This document shows positions 8,665 through 16,075 of a stretch of DNA of 33,619 bases, in pieces. Position 1 is the stretch's first letter. Each line of letters starts with the position of its first letter. The notes beneath the pieces were generated by a model. That model was not told the DNA's origin. It made no database searches and worked only from the letters and a program-made list of their open reading frames with translations. The position numbers and the translations under genes are program-made. This stretch comes from Terriglobales bacterium (lineage in GTDB: Bacteria; Acidobacteriota; Terriglobia; Terriglobales; SCQP01): assembly GCA_025450725.1 (NCBI GenBank), contig JANWLQ010000053.1, positions 1 to 33,619 of the forward strand, read 5' to 3'.

Positions 8665-9299
8665 GAACGGGTTTCCTCCGAACTCTTCACCCCACTCCAA
8701 AAAAGGTCAAATACAAACTGTTCGGCGTCAAAATCGGCGCTCTGACCGGCGATACCGGCGAATCGCATAGCGAATACCGCTTTGGTCAGCTCCATCAACG
8801 CCATCGCGGTTTCCAAGCTCGGCACGTGGCGCAGTTCGCCGTTGCGCATGCCCTCCTCGAGTACGTCGGCGAGATACCGCGCCGCTTGTTGATATAGCTC
8901 CCGCATCGGCACTTGATGGGGCGCGGGCTGGCCACACATCTGGCCGAATTCGGTCAGGTACATGCGCAAGAACTGTTCGTCGGAGCGCAAAAAATCAAAG
9001 CGCACCTTAAGTGCCACTCGCAACTTGGCCCGTGCGCCGTGAGTCGCCTCGACTTCGCGGCATGTGCGCTCGAACATCTCCTTGAATCGGGCGCTAAGAG
9101 CTTTCCAGAAAATGTCGTCTTTGCTCGAATAGTAGAGGTAGAGGGTGCCCTTGGCTACGCCCGCTTCGGCCGCGATCAGATCCACGGTCGCCGCAGCGAA
9201 GCCGTGCTCGGCAAATACCTTACGGGCCGCCTGGAGAATCTCGGCCTCACGGAATTCGGTTAACGCCTGCCGTCGAGTTTTGCCTTCCACGCCGCTCAT
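8661..9299 (-). CDS. TetR/AcrR-family repressor of the efflux operon
   Basis: 212 residues. The N-terminal TetR helix-turn-helix is clear: ILQAARKVFAEHGFAAATV followed by AEAGVAKGTLYLYYSSKDDIF (about residues 20-63). The remainder is an all-helical ligand-binding and dimerisation domain of the kind that senses drugs or lipophilic compounds; the ligand is unknown. It is the first gene of the operon and overlaps tolC by 4 bp (ATGA), so it probably represses its own transcript and is released by pump substrates. No Shine-Dalgarno sequence is evident before the ATG. A near-palindrome 10 bp upstream is the best operator candidate. Confidence 0.92.
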   Translation of the reverse strand: MSGVEGKTRRQALTEFREAEILQAARKVFAEHGFAAATVDLIAAEAGVAKGTLYLYYSSKDDIFWKALSARFKEMFERTCREVEATHGARAKLRVALKVRFDFLRSDEQFLRMYLTEFGQMCGQPAPHQVPMRELYQQAARYLADVLEEGMRNGELRHVPSLETAMALMELTKAVFAMRFAGIAGQSADFDAEQFVFDLFWSGVKSSEETRS

Positions 9300-9308
9300 A
9301 AATTAAGA

Positions 9309-9322
9309 ACTGACACGTCAGT
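9309..9322. promoter_or_regulatory. candidate TetR operator upstream of the efflux operon
   Basis: ACTGAC-AC-GTCAGT is an inverted repeat with perfect 6-bp arms, centred 16 bp upstream of the tetR start codon. A degenerate second copy seems to lie at 9324-9341 (TTGAC...GTTCAGT). Position and symmetry fit an operator for the divergent-free, self-regulated TetR operon. Binding is inferred. Confidence 0.55.
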
Positions 9323-9372
9323 CCATTGACTACACGTTCAGTCTAGCGCACGTGGCAGAACTTTGGCAAACT

Positions 9373-9849
9373 TTATTTTTCCAACGCGAGTAAACGTACC
9401 TTGATTTCGATGCCGCCGCAAGCGCCGCCGCTGTAGCCGCCGATGGATCCGTCAGCCGCGATGACGCGATGGCAGGGCACGAGAATCGGAATGGGATTGC
9501 GCTTATTTGCCCCGCCGATCGGGCGAGATCCATTGCAGCCGATGGTGCGCGCCACATCACCGTAGCTGGCCGTCTTGCCGTAGGGGATCTCCCGCACCGC
9601 ATTCCACACCCGCATCTGAAACGGCGTGCCGGCGCGATCGAGCGGGAGGTCGAAATCGCGTCGACGGCGTTTGAAGTATTCCTCGAGTTGGCGGACGAGA
9701 GGGCGTGTTTGGGCTTGCGAGTCGATGATGCCCGCCTCAGCCGGCACGCGCCCATAGTGGATTCTGCGCACGCCGCGCTCGGAGACGATCAGGGTCAGCG
9801 GACCGATGGGTGAATCCAAGACGGAACGGAAGAGCGTTTCGCGGGGCAT
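9373..9849 (-). CDS. ogt: methylated-DNA--[protein]-cysteine S-methyltransferase
   Basis: 158 residues. This suicide repair enzyme moves the methyl group from O6-methylguanine (and O4-methylthymine) to its own cysteine. The DNA-binding winged-helix part has FQMRVWNAVREIPYGKTASYG (about 78-97; the Arg-finger region is RPIGGANKRNPIPI, 109-122), and the active-site signature PCHRVI has Cys126. An N-terminal ribonuclease-like domain is present, so the length is normal for Ogt. Near the C-terminus the usual GGYxGGLExK reads GGYSGGACGGIEIK, a small insertion that should not touch the active site. It is 18 bp downstream of the AlkA-like gene on the same strand, forming an alkylation-repair pair. It could equally be named ada-C-terminal-like. 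Confidence 0.93.
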   Translation of the reverse strand: MPRETLFRSVLDSPIGPLTLIVSERGVRRIHYGRVPAEAGIIDSQAQTRPLVRQLEEYFKRRRRDFDLPLDRAGTPFQMRVWNAVREIPYGKTASYGDVARTIGCNGSRPIGGANKRNPIPILVPCHRVIAADGSIGGYSGGACGGIEIKVRLLALEK

Positions 9850-9867
9850 GGATAATTTTAGGGCATT

Positions 9868-10569
9868 CTACCGCCGCGGCGCGCGCATGGCATAAAGAGC
9901 GGCGTAGCCACGCCACGGCGCGAGCGGGCGCCAACGGCGGCGCAAGGCCAGCGCCGTCACCGGAGCGCGCAGGGCATACAAGTGTTCGACGCTGCGCCGC
10001 AGGCGGATGTCGTCGGCGGGCAGCGCATCGGTGTAGCCGAGGCCGTGCAACAGTACGGCTTCGGCGGCCTGGAGTCCGACGCCGGGCAAACTCATCAGCC
10101 TCAGGCATGCTTTTTCCGCGCCGAGGGCATGCAACGCATCGGACGTGAGTTCGCCTGCCGCCTCGGCGCGGGTGATGGAGGAAAGATTCGGGTGGCGCTC
10201 GAAAAGCGCGTCCGCCACCGAGGGCGCGCGCAGCAGGCGCAAGCCGTAGAGCTGCCTGCCGAGAGCGGCCAGCACCGGGTCACGTTCAAAGGCCGCGTAA
10301 CAGACGGCGAGATCGTCAGCGCCGCCCAGCAGAGCGTGGACACGCGCGCTCACGTCGGCGTTCGCGGCCATTCCATGGGCCATACCTTCCAGCCGCCACT
10401 CGACCAGAGGGCGCTCGACAACGCCGGCGCTCTTCAACCGCAATCGCCGCGGCGGCCCGCCAAACCAGCGGACCAGCCGATCGTATTCGCGCCCTTTCCA
10501 GAACGCGCCCTCGTCCCGGCAGGAGAGCTCGAAATCATACGGGGGCGGGATGGCGACTCGGCCGAACAC
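9868..10569 (-). CDS. AlkA-like HhH-GPD DNA-3-methyladenine glycosylase, apparently missing a central segment
   Basis: 233 residues, apparently GTG start. The N-terminus (PPYDFELSCRDEG) and the C-terminus resemble AlkA-type glycosylases, which excise alkylated bases. The helix-hairpin-helix LMSLPGVGLQAAEAVLLHGLG (158-178) and the catalytic-Asp motif PADDIRL (D186/D187) are present, as is WRPLAPWRGYAA (about 213-224). What is missing is the ~60-70 residues normally found between the LyGlRxxRxPxxxEAL region (107-122) and the GELxxxAL segment (139-146), which hold the conserved AIxGQQ helix. I see no frameshift that would restore it. The gene may be a non-functional deletion form or a divergent short variant. 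Its start overlaps the divergent membrane gene by 20 bp, so one of the two starts may lie further in. Confidence 0.7.
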   Translation of the reverse strand: MFGRVAIPPPYDFELSCRDEGAFWKGREYDRLVRWFGGPPRRLRLKSAGVVERPLVEWRLEGMAHGMAANADVSARVHALLGGADDLAVCYAAFERDPVLAALGRQLYGLRLLRAPSVADALFERHPNLSSITRAEAAGELTSDALHALGAEKACLRLMSLPGVGLQAAEAVLLHGLGYTDALPADDIRLRRSVEHLYALRAPVTALALRRRWRPLAPWRGYAALYAMRAPRR

Positions 10570-11521
10570 CTTGGAACAGTACTATAGTCTGGTGCTGATC
10601 GGGGTCGGCGTCGTACTGGCATTGAGTTCGTTCGCGTGGCTAGTCATGCTTGCGCGCGGATGCGAACGTGCTTTCCCCCGATACGGATGGTGGGGATTGG
10701 GGGCCTGCCTGGGGCTCGAAGCCATGCTCGCGCTGAGCGTGCCCGTGGTCGCGACCTACTTCACCGCGCTGATTTGGAGCGCCTATATCGTTGCCGTGGA
10801 TGCGGCGGTGTTTCGGCGCCGGGGGGATTCGCTGCTGCACCATGGCGGCCAGTTTGTGGCCATGGCCGCGCTCTCAGTGGTGAGCTGGATTATATTCGAG
10901 GCCTACAACCTGCGCCTCGCCAATTGGACCTACGTCGGCATCCCGAAAGAATTTTGGCAATTGGCGTTGGGTTCGACCTGGGCCTTTGCCACGATCACGC
11001 CCGGCATTTTGGAAACCGCCGAACTGGTGCACGCCGCCTGGGCGTCAAAACTGCGATGCCGGCCGTGGCGGCCTGGCGGAGGAGGCACAATCATTGCCGT
11101 CGGCGTGGCCTGCCTTGTAATTCCGCTGATCGCGCCGCTCGGCTGGGCACCTTATCTGTTCGCCCTGGTGTGGGCTGGTTTCCTATTCACTCTCGATCCG
11201 GTGCATCGCATGTTGGGCTGGCCGTCACTGCTGGCCGGGCTCGAGCACGGCGAACCCGGCGCGGCGGTGGCGCTGCTGGCGGCCGGCGGCGCGTGTGGAT
11301 TTTTTTGGGAATTCTGGAATTACTGGGCCAGCGCGCGCTGGCAGTATGTTTTCCCGATATTGCATCGGTATCGAATTTTTGCGATGCCTATCCCGGGTTT
11401 CGCGGGTTTTCCGCCGTTTGCGATCGAGTGTTACTGCCTCTATATATTATTGTCGCGCCTGTTGCTTCCGAAGCGGCTGCGTTCCTGTATCCTAAGCACA
11501 TGCCCGGACGCGCCGATTTGA
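10550..11521 (+). CDS. polytopic membrane protein of unknown function
   Basis: 323 residues, ATG start, with about eight hydrophobic segments spread over the whole length. The C-terminal third has a conserved-looking aromatic stretch, GFFWEFWNYWASARW and then MPIPGFAGFPPFAIECY. I have a sense of having seen this Trp/Phe pattern in other bacterial membrane proteins, but I cannot attach a family name. There is no recognisable enzymatic motif. The first codons overlap the divergent glycosylase gene by 20 bp, and the last 22 bp overlap the MCE gene, which suggests translational coupling with it. The coupling hints at a role in envelope lipid handling, perhaps as a permease-like partner, but it does not resemble MlaE. 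Confidence 0.6.
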   Translation: MATRPNTLEQYYSLVLIGVGVVLALSSFAWLVMLARGCERAFPRYGWWGLGACLGLEAMLALSVPVVATYFTALIWSAYIVAVDAAVFRRRGDSLLHHGGQFVAMAALSVVSWIIFEAYNLRLANWTYVGIPKEFWQLALGSTWAFATITPGILETAELVHAAWASKLRCRPWRPGGGGTIIAVGVACLVIPLIAPLGWAPYLFALVWAGFLFTLDPVHRMLGWPSLLAGLEHGEPGAAVALLAAGGACGFFWEFWNYWASARWQYVFPILHRYRIFAMPIPGFAGFPPFAIECYCLYILLSRLLLPKRLRSCILSTCPDAPI

Positions 11522-12579
11522 AGTGGTCGCAGCTCAAGGTGGGCACGCTGGTGGCCGTCGCCGCCATCGTCCTGGTGTTCGCCATATTCGCCATGACGGG
11601 CGATTATTCTTGGTTTCGCCCCAAGCTGCACTTGATCACCTATGTCTCGGACGCCGGCGGGATGCGGCCGGGCGCCGATGTGAATCTCGAAGGCGTGGCG
11701 ATCGGAAATGTGACTCGGATACGTTTGGCGAACCATCCACCCAACCCGAAACAGCCGGTCGAGGTGGAGATGAGCGTTGCCAAGGGCCACGAGCGCTGGC
11801 TGCGCACCGATAGCAAAGTTGAATTGGGCACCGCCGGTCCCCTGGGCGAGACGTTGGTCAACATCGCCGCCGGATCGACGTCGTTTCCGCCGGCCGAGGA
11901 CGGAACCGTGCTGCCGGGCCTCGAGTCAACCGGCATCAACGCGCTGTTGGTGTCTACGCACAGCCTGCTCGACAATGCCAATTTACTCGAACAGCGGATC
12001 GGCGACTTGCTCAATCAGATCCAGGACGGCAAAGGTTCGGTGGGCCAGCTTTTATATTCCACCCAGCTCTATGATCGATTCAACGGCGTGGCCAACAACT
12101 TGCAGACGCTGACCAACAACTTGAATCAGGGCAAGGGCACAGCCGGCAAACTGCTCACCGACCAAGCGCTTTACGACAAGGTGAACACGACCCTCGACAA
12201 CGTCAACCAGTTAATCGGCCAAGTCCAGCACGGCAACGGTTCGGCGGCGAAACTCCTCAACGATCCGGCGCTCTACGATAATGCCAACCAACTGATCGGC
12301 AGTCTCAAGCAAACCGTTGATGCGCTGAATTCAGGCCAGGGCGCGATTGGAGCGCTGTTGACGAACTCGCCCACCAGCTCGAAGCTGAAGGACTCGCTCG
12401 ACCGGCTGGATGCGGTGGTGACCGACTTACAGGCGGGCAAGGGAAGCGCCGGCATGCTGCTGCACGATCCGGCTCTGTACAACAACTTGAACGATGTCAC
12501 AAAGGCCACCCAATCCCTGTTGCAGGCGATCAAGGCGAATCCGAAAAAATACCTGACCATTCATTTGAACATTTTTTAG
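11500..12579 (+). CDS. MCE/MlaD-family lipid-transport substrate-binding protein with 34-residue tandem repeats
   Basis: 359 residues. A short cytoplasmic N-terminus is followed by one transmembrane helix (about 12-32), so the rest faces the periplasm. The MCE domain spans about residues 40-135 (LITYVSDAGGMRPGADVNLEG, then GTAGPLGETLVNI). MCE proteins form rings or tubes that carry phospholipids between membranes. From residue 177 come five repeats of the form GxGxxGxLLxDxxLYDxxN, starting at 177, 211, 245, 279 and 313, an exact 34-residue period; these probably form a long helical tube. No MlaE permease or MlaF ATPase gene is adjacent. The frame continues open upstream, but the ATG at 11500 gives the correct topology. 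It overlaps the preceding membrane gene by 22 bp. Confidence 0.88.
   Translation: MPGRADLKWSQLKVGTLVAVAAIVLVFAIFAMTGDYSWFRPKLHLITYVSDAGGMRPGADVNLEGVAIGNVTRIRLANHPPNPKQPVEVEMSVAKGHERWLRTDSKVELGTAGPLGETLVNIAAGSTSFPPAEDGTVLPGLESTGINALLVSTHSLLDNANLLEQRIGDLLNQIQDGKGSVGQLLYSTQLYDRFNGVANNLQTLTNNLNQGKGTAGKLLTDQALYDKVNTTLDNVNQLIGQVQHGNGSAAKLLNDPALYDNANQLIGSLKQTVDALNSGQGAIGALLTNSPTSSKLKDSLDRLDAVVTDLQAGKGSAGMLLHDPALYNNLNDVTKATQSLLQAIKANPKKYLTIHLNIF
12028..12492 (+). repeat. five in-frame repeats of 102-bp period within the MCE gene
   Basis: The repeats start at 12028, 12130, 12232, 12334 and 12436. Each encodes Gly-x-Gly-x-x-Gly-x-Leu-Leu near its start; the fourth unit is the most divergent and lacks the LYD element. 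The DNA copies have diverged strongly while the protein spacing is perfectly kept, which suggests selection on length and not recent duplication. Confidence 0.85.
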
Positions 12580-12581
12580 AT

Positions 12582-13283
12582 ATGCGCGTCCTCGTTGTTG
12601 AAGACGAACCCAGGCTGGCGGCTAACCTAGCGCGCGGCCTGCGCGAGAACGCCGGCTATGCCGTGGATGTGGCTCCGGACGGCGAACAGGGGCTGTTTCT
12701 GGCCGATGAAGGTTCGGGCTACGACCTGATCGTGCTCGACCTCATGTTGCCGGGCCTGGGCGGACTTGAGGTCTTGCGCCGTCATCGCGCCCAGGGACGG
12801 CGCACGCCGGTGCTGGTGCTCAGCGCCCGCGACGAGAAAGATTCGGTGGTCGAGCTGCTCAACGCCGGAGCCGACGATTACGTCGCCAAGCCCTTCGACC
12901 TGGGCGAGTTTCTGGCCCGCGCCAAGGCGCTGATCCGCCGGGGCAAGGGGCAGTCGTCGCCGGTGCTGCGGGCCGGCGATTTGGAGGTCAACACGGTCGA
13001 ACGGAGCGTCCGCCGAGGCGGACGTGATATTTCGCTCGCGCCCATGGAGTACCGCGTGCTGGAATACCTCGCGCACCGGCCCCGAGCCGTAATCTCGAAA
13101 ACCGAGCTGCTCGAACACCTTTACGACTACAACTGGGAGAAATTCAGCAACGTGATTGAGGTCTATATTTCCGGCCTGCGGCGCAAGCTGGACGAACCGT
13201 TCGCCGACAAACTCATCCACACCCTGCGCGGCCAGGGATACGTTCTGCGGCCGCCCGAGAATACGGCGGGCCCGGCCAAATAA
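12582..13283 (+). CDS. OmpR/PhoB-family response regulator
   Basis: 233 residues. The receiver domain has VLVVEDEP (residues 3-10), the phosphorylated Asp53 in VLDLMLPG, Ser81 and Lys103 (AKPF). The C-terminal winged helix of the OmpR type (about 127-222) includes LAPMEYRVLEYL, the recognition-helix region SNVIEVYISGLRRKL and the wing RGQGYVL. The protein should be phosphorylated by the kinase encoded 2 bp downstream and act as a transcription factor. The target genes are unknown; the surrounding envelope genes are the natural candidates. It starts 2 bp after the MCE stop codon, without a visible Shine-Dalgarno sequence, so translation probably depends on coupling. Confidence 0.95.
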   Translation: MRVLVVEDEPRLAANLARGLRENAGYAVDVAPDGEQGLFLADEGSGYDLIVLDLMLPGLGGLEVLRRHRAQGRRTPVLVLSARDEKDSVVELLNAGADDYVAKPFDLGEFLARAKALIRRGKGQSSPVLRAGDLEVNTVERSVRRGGRDISLAPMEYRVLEYLAHRPRAVISKTELLEHLYDYNWEKFSNVIEVYISGLRRKLDEPFADKLIHTLRGQGYVLRPPENTAGPAK

Positions 13284-13285
13284 AC

Positions 13286-14692
13286 ATGCGCCGGTCGCTG
13301 ACAATTCGCCTGGTCGCGATCGTGGTGCTATCGCAACTTTTGCTCGCGGCCGGACTGGTGTGGGCCGGCATTATATTCACCCGAGGCCAGCTCCGGCGCG
13401 CCTTTGACAGCGAGCTCCGCGGACGCATGATGAGCGTGGCGGCGCTGGTGCGCTATCCGGAAGCGAGCGGCGCACCGTTGGTCTTCGACGCCAGCCTGCT
13501 ACCCCCGGCCCGCAGCCGGCGCCATCCCGCGTTCTACCAGGTGCGCAGCCGCAGCGGCGCGATCGTCGCTTCCAGCTTTCCGTCTGACGTGACCCTGCCG
13601 GCGCCTTCCGGCGAGGGCCAGCGGCTTTGGCAATTCACTTACAACGGTGTCGCCTACCGCGGCATTGTGACCGCCGATCTACCCGTGCTCGACACGGAAG
13701 AGCCGCAGCCGATGCCCCGGCAGCGGCTGACTGTCTACTATGCGGCGCCGCCCTTCGACATGGATGAGGAGGTCGCCGCCGCCGGCTTCGCCATCGGGGG
13801 CACCAGCCTGGTGCTGCTCGGCCTGGCGGCTCTCTTCACGGGCCTGGCGGTGCGCCGTGAACTTGACCCGCTGCGCGAGCTGGCTCGCCAGGCGGCGGGC
13901 ATATCGCCCCACAACTGGGACTTCAGCCCCGGTCCGCGCACGGCCGCCACGACCGAACTGCTACCCCTGATCCAAGCGCTCAACCTTATGCTCGAGCGCC
14001 TGCACCACAGCTATCAGCAGCAGCGCGACTTCATGGCCGATGCCGCGCACCATCTGAAGACGCCGGTGGCGATCTTGAAGTCGAGCTTGCAGTCGCTGTT
14101 GCAGCGCCCACGCGACGCGGCCGAGTATGAGTCGTCGGCGCAGGCGTCGCTGCTGGATGTCGAACGGCTGGAACAGCTCTTGCAACGCATGCTGCGCCTG
14201 GCGCGCATCGAGCAGGCCGCCGACGACGATCGGCCGCGGCGCGCGCCCGAGGTCGAACTCGAAGCCAACTGTCAGGCGGCGATCGAACGCGTGGGTCCGC
14301 TGGCGCGCTCGCGCCAGGTCGAGGTACGCTCGAGCGGCGAATTTTCGCGCGTCTCAGCTGATGGCGACGACCTGGAACTGGTGTGGCTCAACCTGCTGGA
14401 AAACGCGGTGCAACACAGTCCGCCGGGGGCCACGATCGAACTTCATGGCGAACTGCATGGCACTGTGCGTGAAATCGCCATCCGCGACGCCGGCACCGGA
14501 ATCACCGCCGAAGATCTGCCGCACGTATTTGATCGCTTTCGCCGGGGCCGGGACAGCCGCGTGCCCGGCTTCGGTTTGGGTTTGGCCATCGCCCGCAGCA
14601 TCGTGCGCGCCTATGGCGGCAATATTGCGATTGAGAGCGCTCCCGGCGCGGGCACCACGGTCAGGGTGCGATTGCCGGCGGCAGGAGCGTGA
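13286..14692 (+). CDS. membrane sensor histidine kinase
   Basis: 468 residues. Two transmembrane segments (about 9-32 and 166-188) flank a ~135-residue periplasmic sensor with no recognised fold. A HAMP-like linker starts at RRELDPLRELA. The dimerisation/phosphoacceptor domain has DFMADAAHHLKTPVA, where His255 aligns with the His of the usual HELRTP. The ATPase domain carries the N box (WLNLLENAVQHSP), the G1 box (RDAGTGI), the F box (VFDRFRRG) and the G2 box (GFGLGLAIARSIV), all intact. It forms a two-component pair with the regulator directly upstream (2-bp gap). Its stop overlaps the hydrolase start as GTGA. The signal sensed is unknown. Confidence 0.94.
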   Translation: MRRSLTIRLVAIVVLSQLLLAAGLVWAGIIFTRGQLRRAFDSELRGRMMSVAALVRYPEASGAPLVFDASLLPPARSRRHPAFYQVRSRSGAIVASSFPSDVTLPAPSGEGQRLWQFTYNGVAYRGIVTADLPVLDTEEPQPMPRQRLTVYYAAPPFDMDEEVAAAGFAIGGTSLVLLGLAALFTGLAVRRELDPLRELARQAAGISPHNWDFSPGPRTAATTELLPLIQALNLMLERLHHSYQQQRDFMADAAHHLKTPVAILKSSLQSLLQRPRDAAEYESSAQASLLDVERLEQLLQRMLRLARIEQAADDDRPRRAPEVELEANCQAAIERVGPLARSRQVEVRSSGEFSRVSADGDDLELVWLNLLENAVQHSPPGATIELHGELHGTVREIAIRDAGTGITAEDLPHVFDRFRRGRDSRVPGFGLGLAIARSIVRAYGGNIAIESAPGAGTTVRVRLPAAGA

Positions 14693-15477
14693 CGCCGCGG
14701 CTATTCCTGCTGCACGGCTTGCTGGGTTCCTCGGCGCAGTGGCGGGCTTGCGCGGGCGAACTCGGCGAACACTTTCCTCTGACCGCGCTCGACCTGCCCG
14801 GCATTAGCCGGGAGCCCGCCATTGCCCCGGCTGATTTTGCCGGTCTGGCCCGCTGGCTCGCCGCACGGATTGCAACGACGCTGGCAACCGGTGGCGAGGA
14901 GAGCTTTGCGATCATTGCCTCCTCATGGGCCGGGGCGGTGACACTGCGCTTGGCGACCGATGTTGCCATTCGCGCCCGATTGCGCCAGCACTTGCGCTCG
15001 ATGGTGCTGATCGCTCCAGTGCATCCGTTCTGGGTTCCGAACCGCCGCCAGCGCTGGTTGCTGCGTCCGCCGGTGACCCGGCTGATCGCTGCGCTCGGCC
15101 GCCACCTTCCGCGCGGTGCCTATCGCGCGCTATTGGAGCCTAGCTTCGGGGACCCCGGCCGGGTTACCGAGGATGCCATAAACGTCTACCGCGACGCCCT
15201 GCAACTGGAATCCACCGGGCGCGGCATCGCCGCTTACGCCCGACAGTACCACGCAGACCTGGCCGATCTCGCGATGAGGCTGGCCGGCATCGAGACGCCC
15301 ACGCTGCTTCTCTGGGGAGAACGCGACCGCGTGGTTCCCGCAACCTCGGCCCTGGCGCTGGCCGGTGCGCTGCCGCGGGCCGAATTGCAGTTGCTGCGTG
15401 GCCTCGGCCACCTTCCTTTTCAAGAGGGCCCCGCCGCCTGCAATCGCGCTATGCTTCCCTTTCTGCTTTCTCACTAA
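14689..15477 (+). CDS. alpha/beta-fold hydrolase with an atypical nucleophile elbow
   Basis: 262 residues, GTG start inside the stop of the kinase gene (GTGA). The fold is clear from FLLHGLLGSSAQW (oxyanion loop, 6-18), LTALDLPGIS, LLWGERDRVVP (acid residue) and RGLGHLPFQEGP (catalytic His). The nucleophile region reads IIASSWAGAV, where the probable nucleophile is Ser79; both glycines of the canonical GxSxG are alanine. Such small-residue changes occur in active members, so activity is likely but not certain. There is no signal peptide, so it should be cytoplasmic. The substrate is unknown. Coupling to a two-component system and to a DedA gene hints at lipid or envelope ester metabolism. Confidence 0.82.
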   Translation: MTPRLFLLHGLLGSSAQWRACAGELGEHFPLTALDLPGISREPAIAPADFAGLARWLAARIATTLATGGEESFAIIASSWAGAVTLRLATDVAIRARLRQHLRSMVLIAPVHPFWVPNRRQRWLLRPPVTRLIAALGRHLPRGAYRALLEPSFGDPGRVTEDAINVYRDALQLESTGRGIAAYARQYHADLADLAMRLAGIETPTLLLWGERDRVVPATSALALAGALPRAELQLLRGLGHLPFQEGPAACNRAMLPFLLSH

Positions 15478-15478
15478 C

Positions 15479-16075
15479 ATGAGCACGGCGTTCACCCACT
15501 TCCAGGCGTTTTTCGCGCATTACGGGCTGGCCGCGGTCTTCGTTCTGATACTGATTGAGAATTTCGGAGTACCGTTGCCGGGTGAGCTGGCGCTGTTGTA
15601 TGCGGGTTACCAGATGCGGGTCGACGGTTTGTTCGGACTTCCGGCGCTGATCGCGACCGGCAGCGCGGCTTCCTTCGCGGGCCAAACCATCGGATACGCC
15701 GCTGGCCGTTGGGGGAGCCCATGGCTGCGGCGGGTATTCACTCTTGCGCCCCGGCGCGTGGCATCGGCCGAGGCGTTCTTCGAACGACACGGCTCAGTGA
15801 CAATCGTTTTCTCCCGTTTCGTTGCCGGTATCCGGGTCCTGGCGGGACCTTTGGCCGGGTTGTGCCACATGTCCTGGCGCCGTTTTCTAACGTTTAACGC
15901 CATTGGCGCGGTGGCCTGGGTCGCAACCCTCGCCAGTGCCGGATGGTTGCTGGGCGCTCACTGGCGCCGGCTCGTGCAATTAGTGGGGCACGCAGACCTG
16001 GCGATCATCGCAGTGGCCGTGGCCGTTATTCTATATAAATGGCACCAGCGGCAAAAGGAAAAGAAGAGAGCATAG
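15479..16075 (+). CDS. DedA-family membrane protein
   Basis: 198 residues. DedA/VTT proteins are inner-membrane proteins; members of the family have been linked to recycling (flipping) of undecaprenyl phosphate or phospholipids and to tolerance of envelope stress. The family motifs are visible: ENFGVPLPGELALLYAG (near residue 22), GQTIGYAAGRWGSPWL, FFERHGSVTIVFSRFVAGIR and FLTFNAIGAVAWV. The conserved Glu in the re-entrant loop and the FxR...R motif are present. The frame is open further upstream inside the hydrolase gene, but the ATG at 15479, directly after that gene's stop, gives the usual N-terminus. The next gene overlaps its last 37 bp. Confidence 0.9.
   Translation: MSTAFTHFQAFFAHYGLAAVFVLILIENFGVPLPGELALLYAGYQMRVDGLFGLPALIATGSAASFAGQTIGYAAGRWGSPWLRRVFTLAPRRVASAEAFFERHGSVTIVFSRFVAGIRVLAGPLAGLCHMSWRRFLTFNAIGAVAWVATLASAGWLLGAHWRRLVQLVGHADLAIIAVAVAVILYKWHQRQKEKKRA

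Noticed and set aside
10636-11499. Extension of the MCE frame upstream for 288 codons
   Set aside because: This part overlaps the membrane-protein gene and is Arg-rich nonsense; MCE topology needs the start at 11500.
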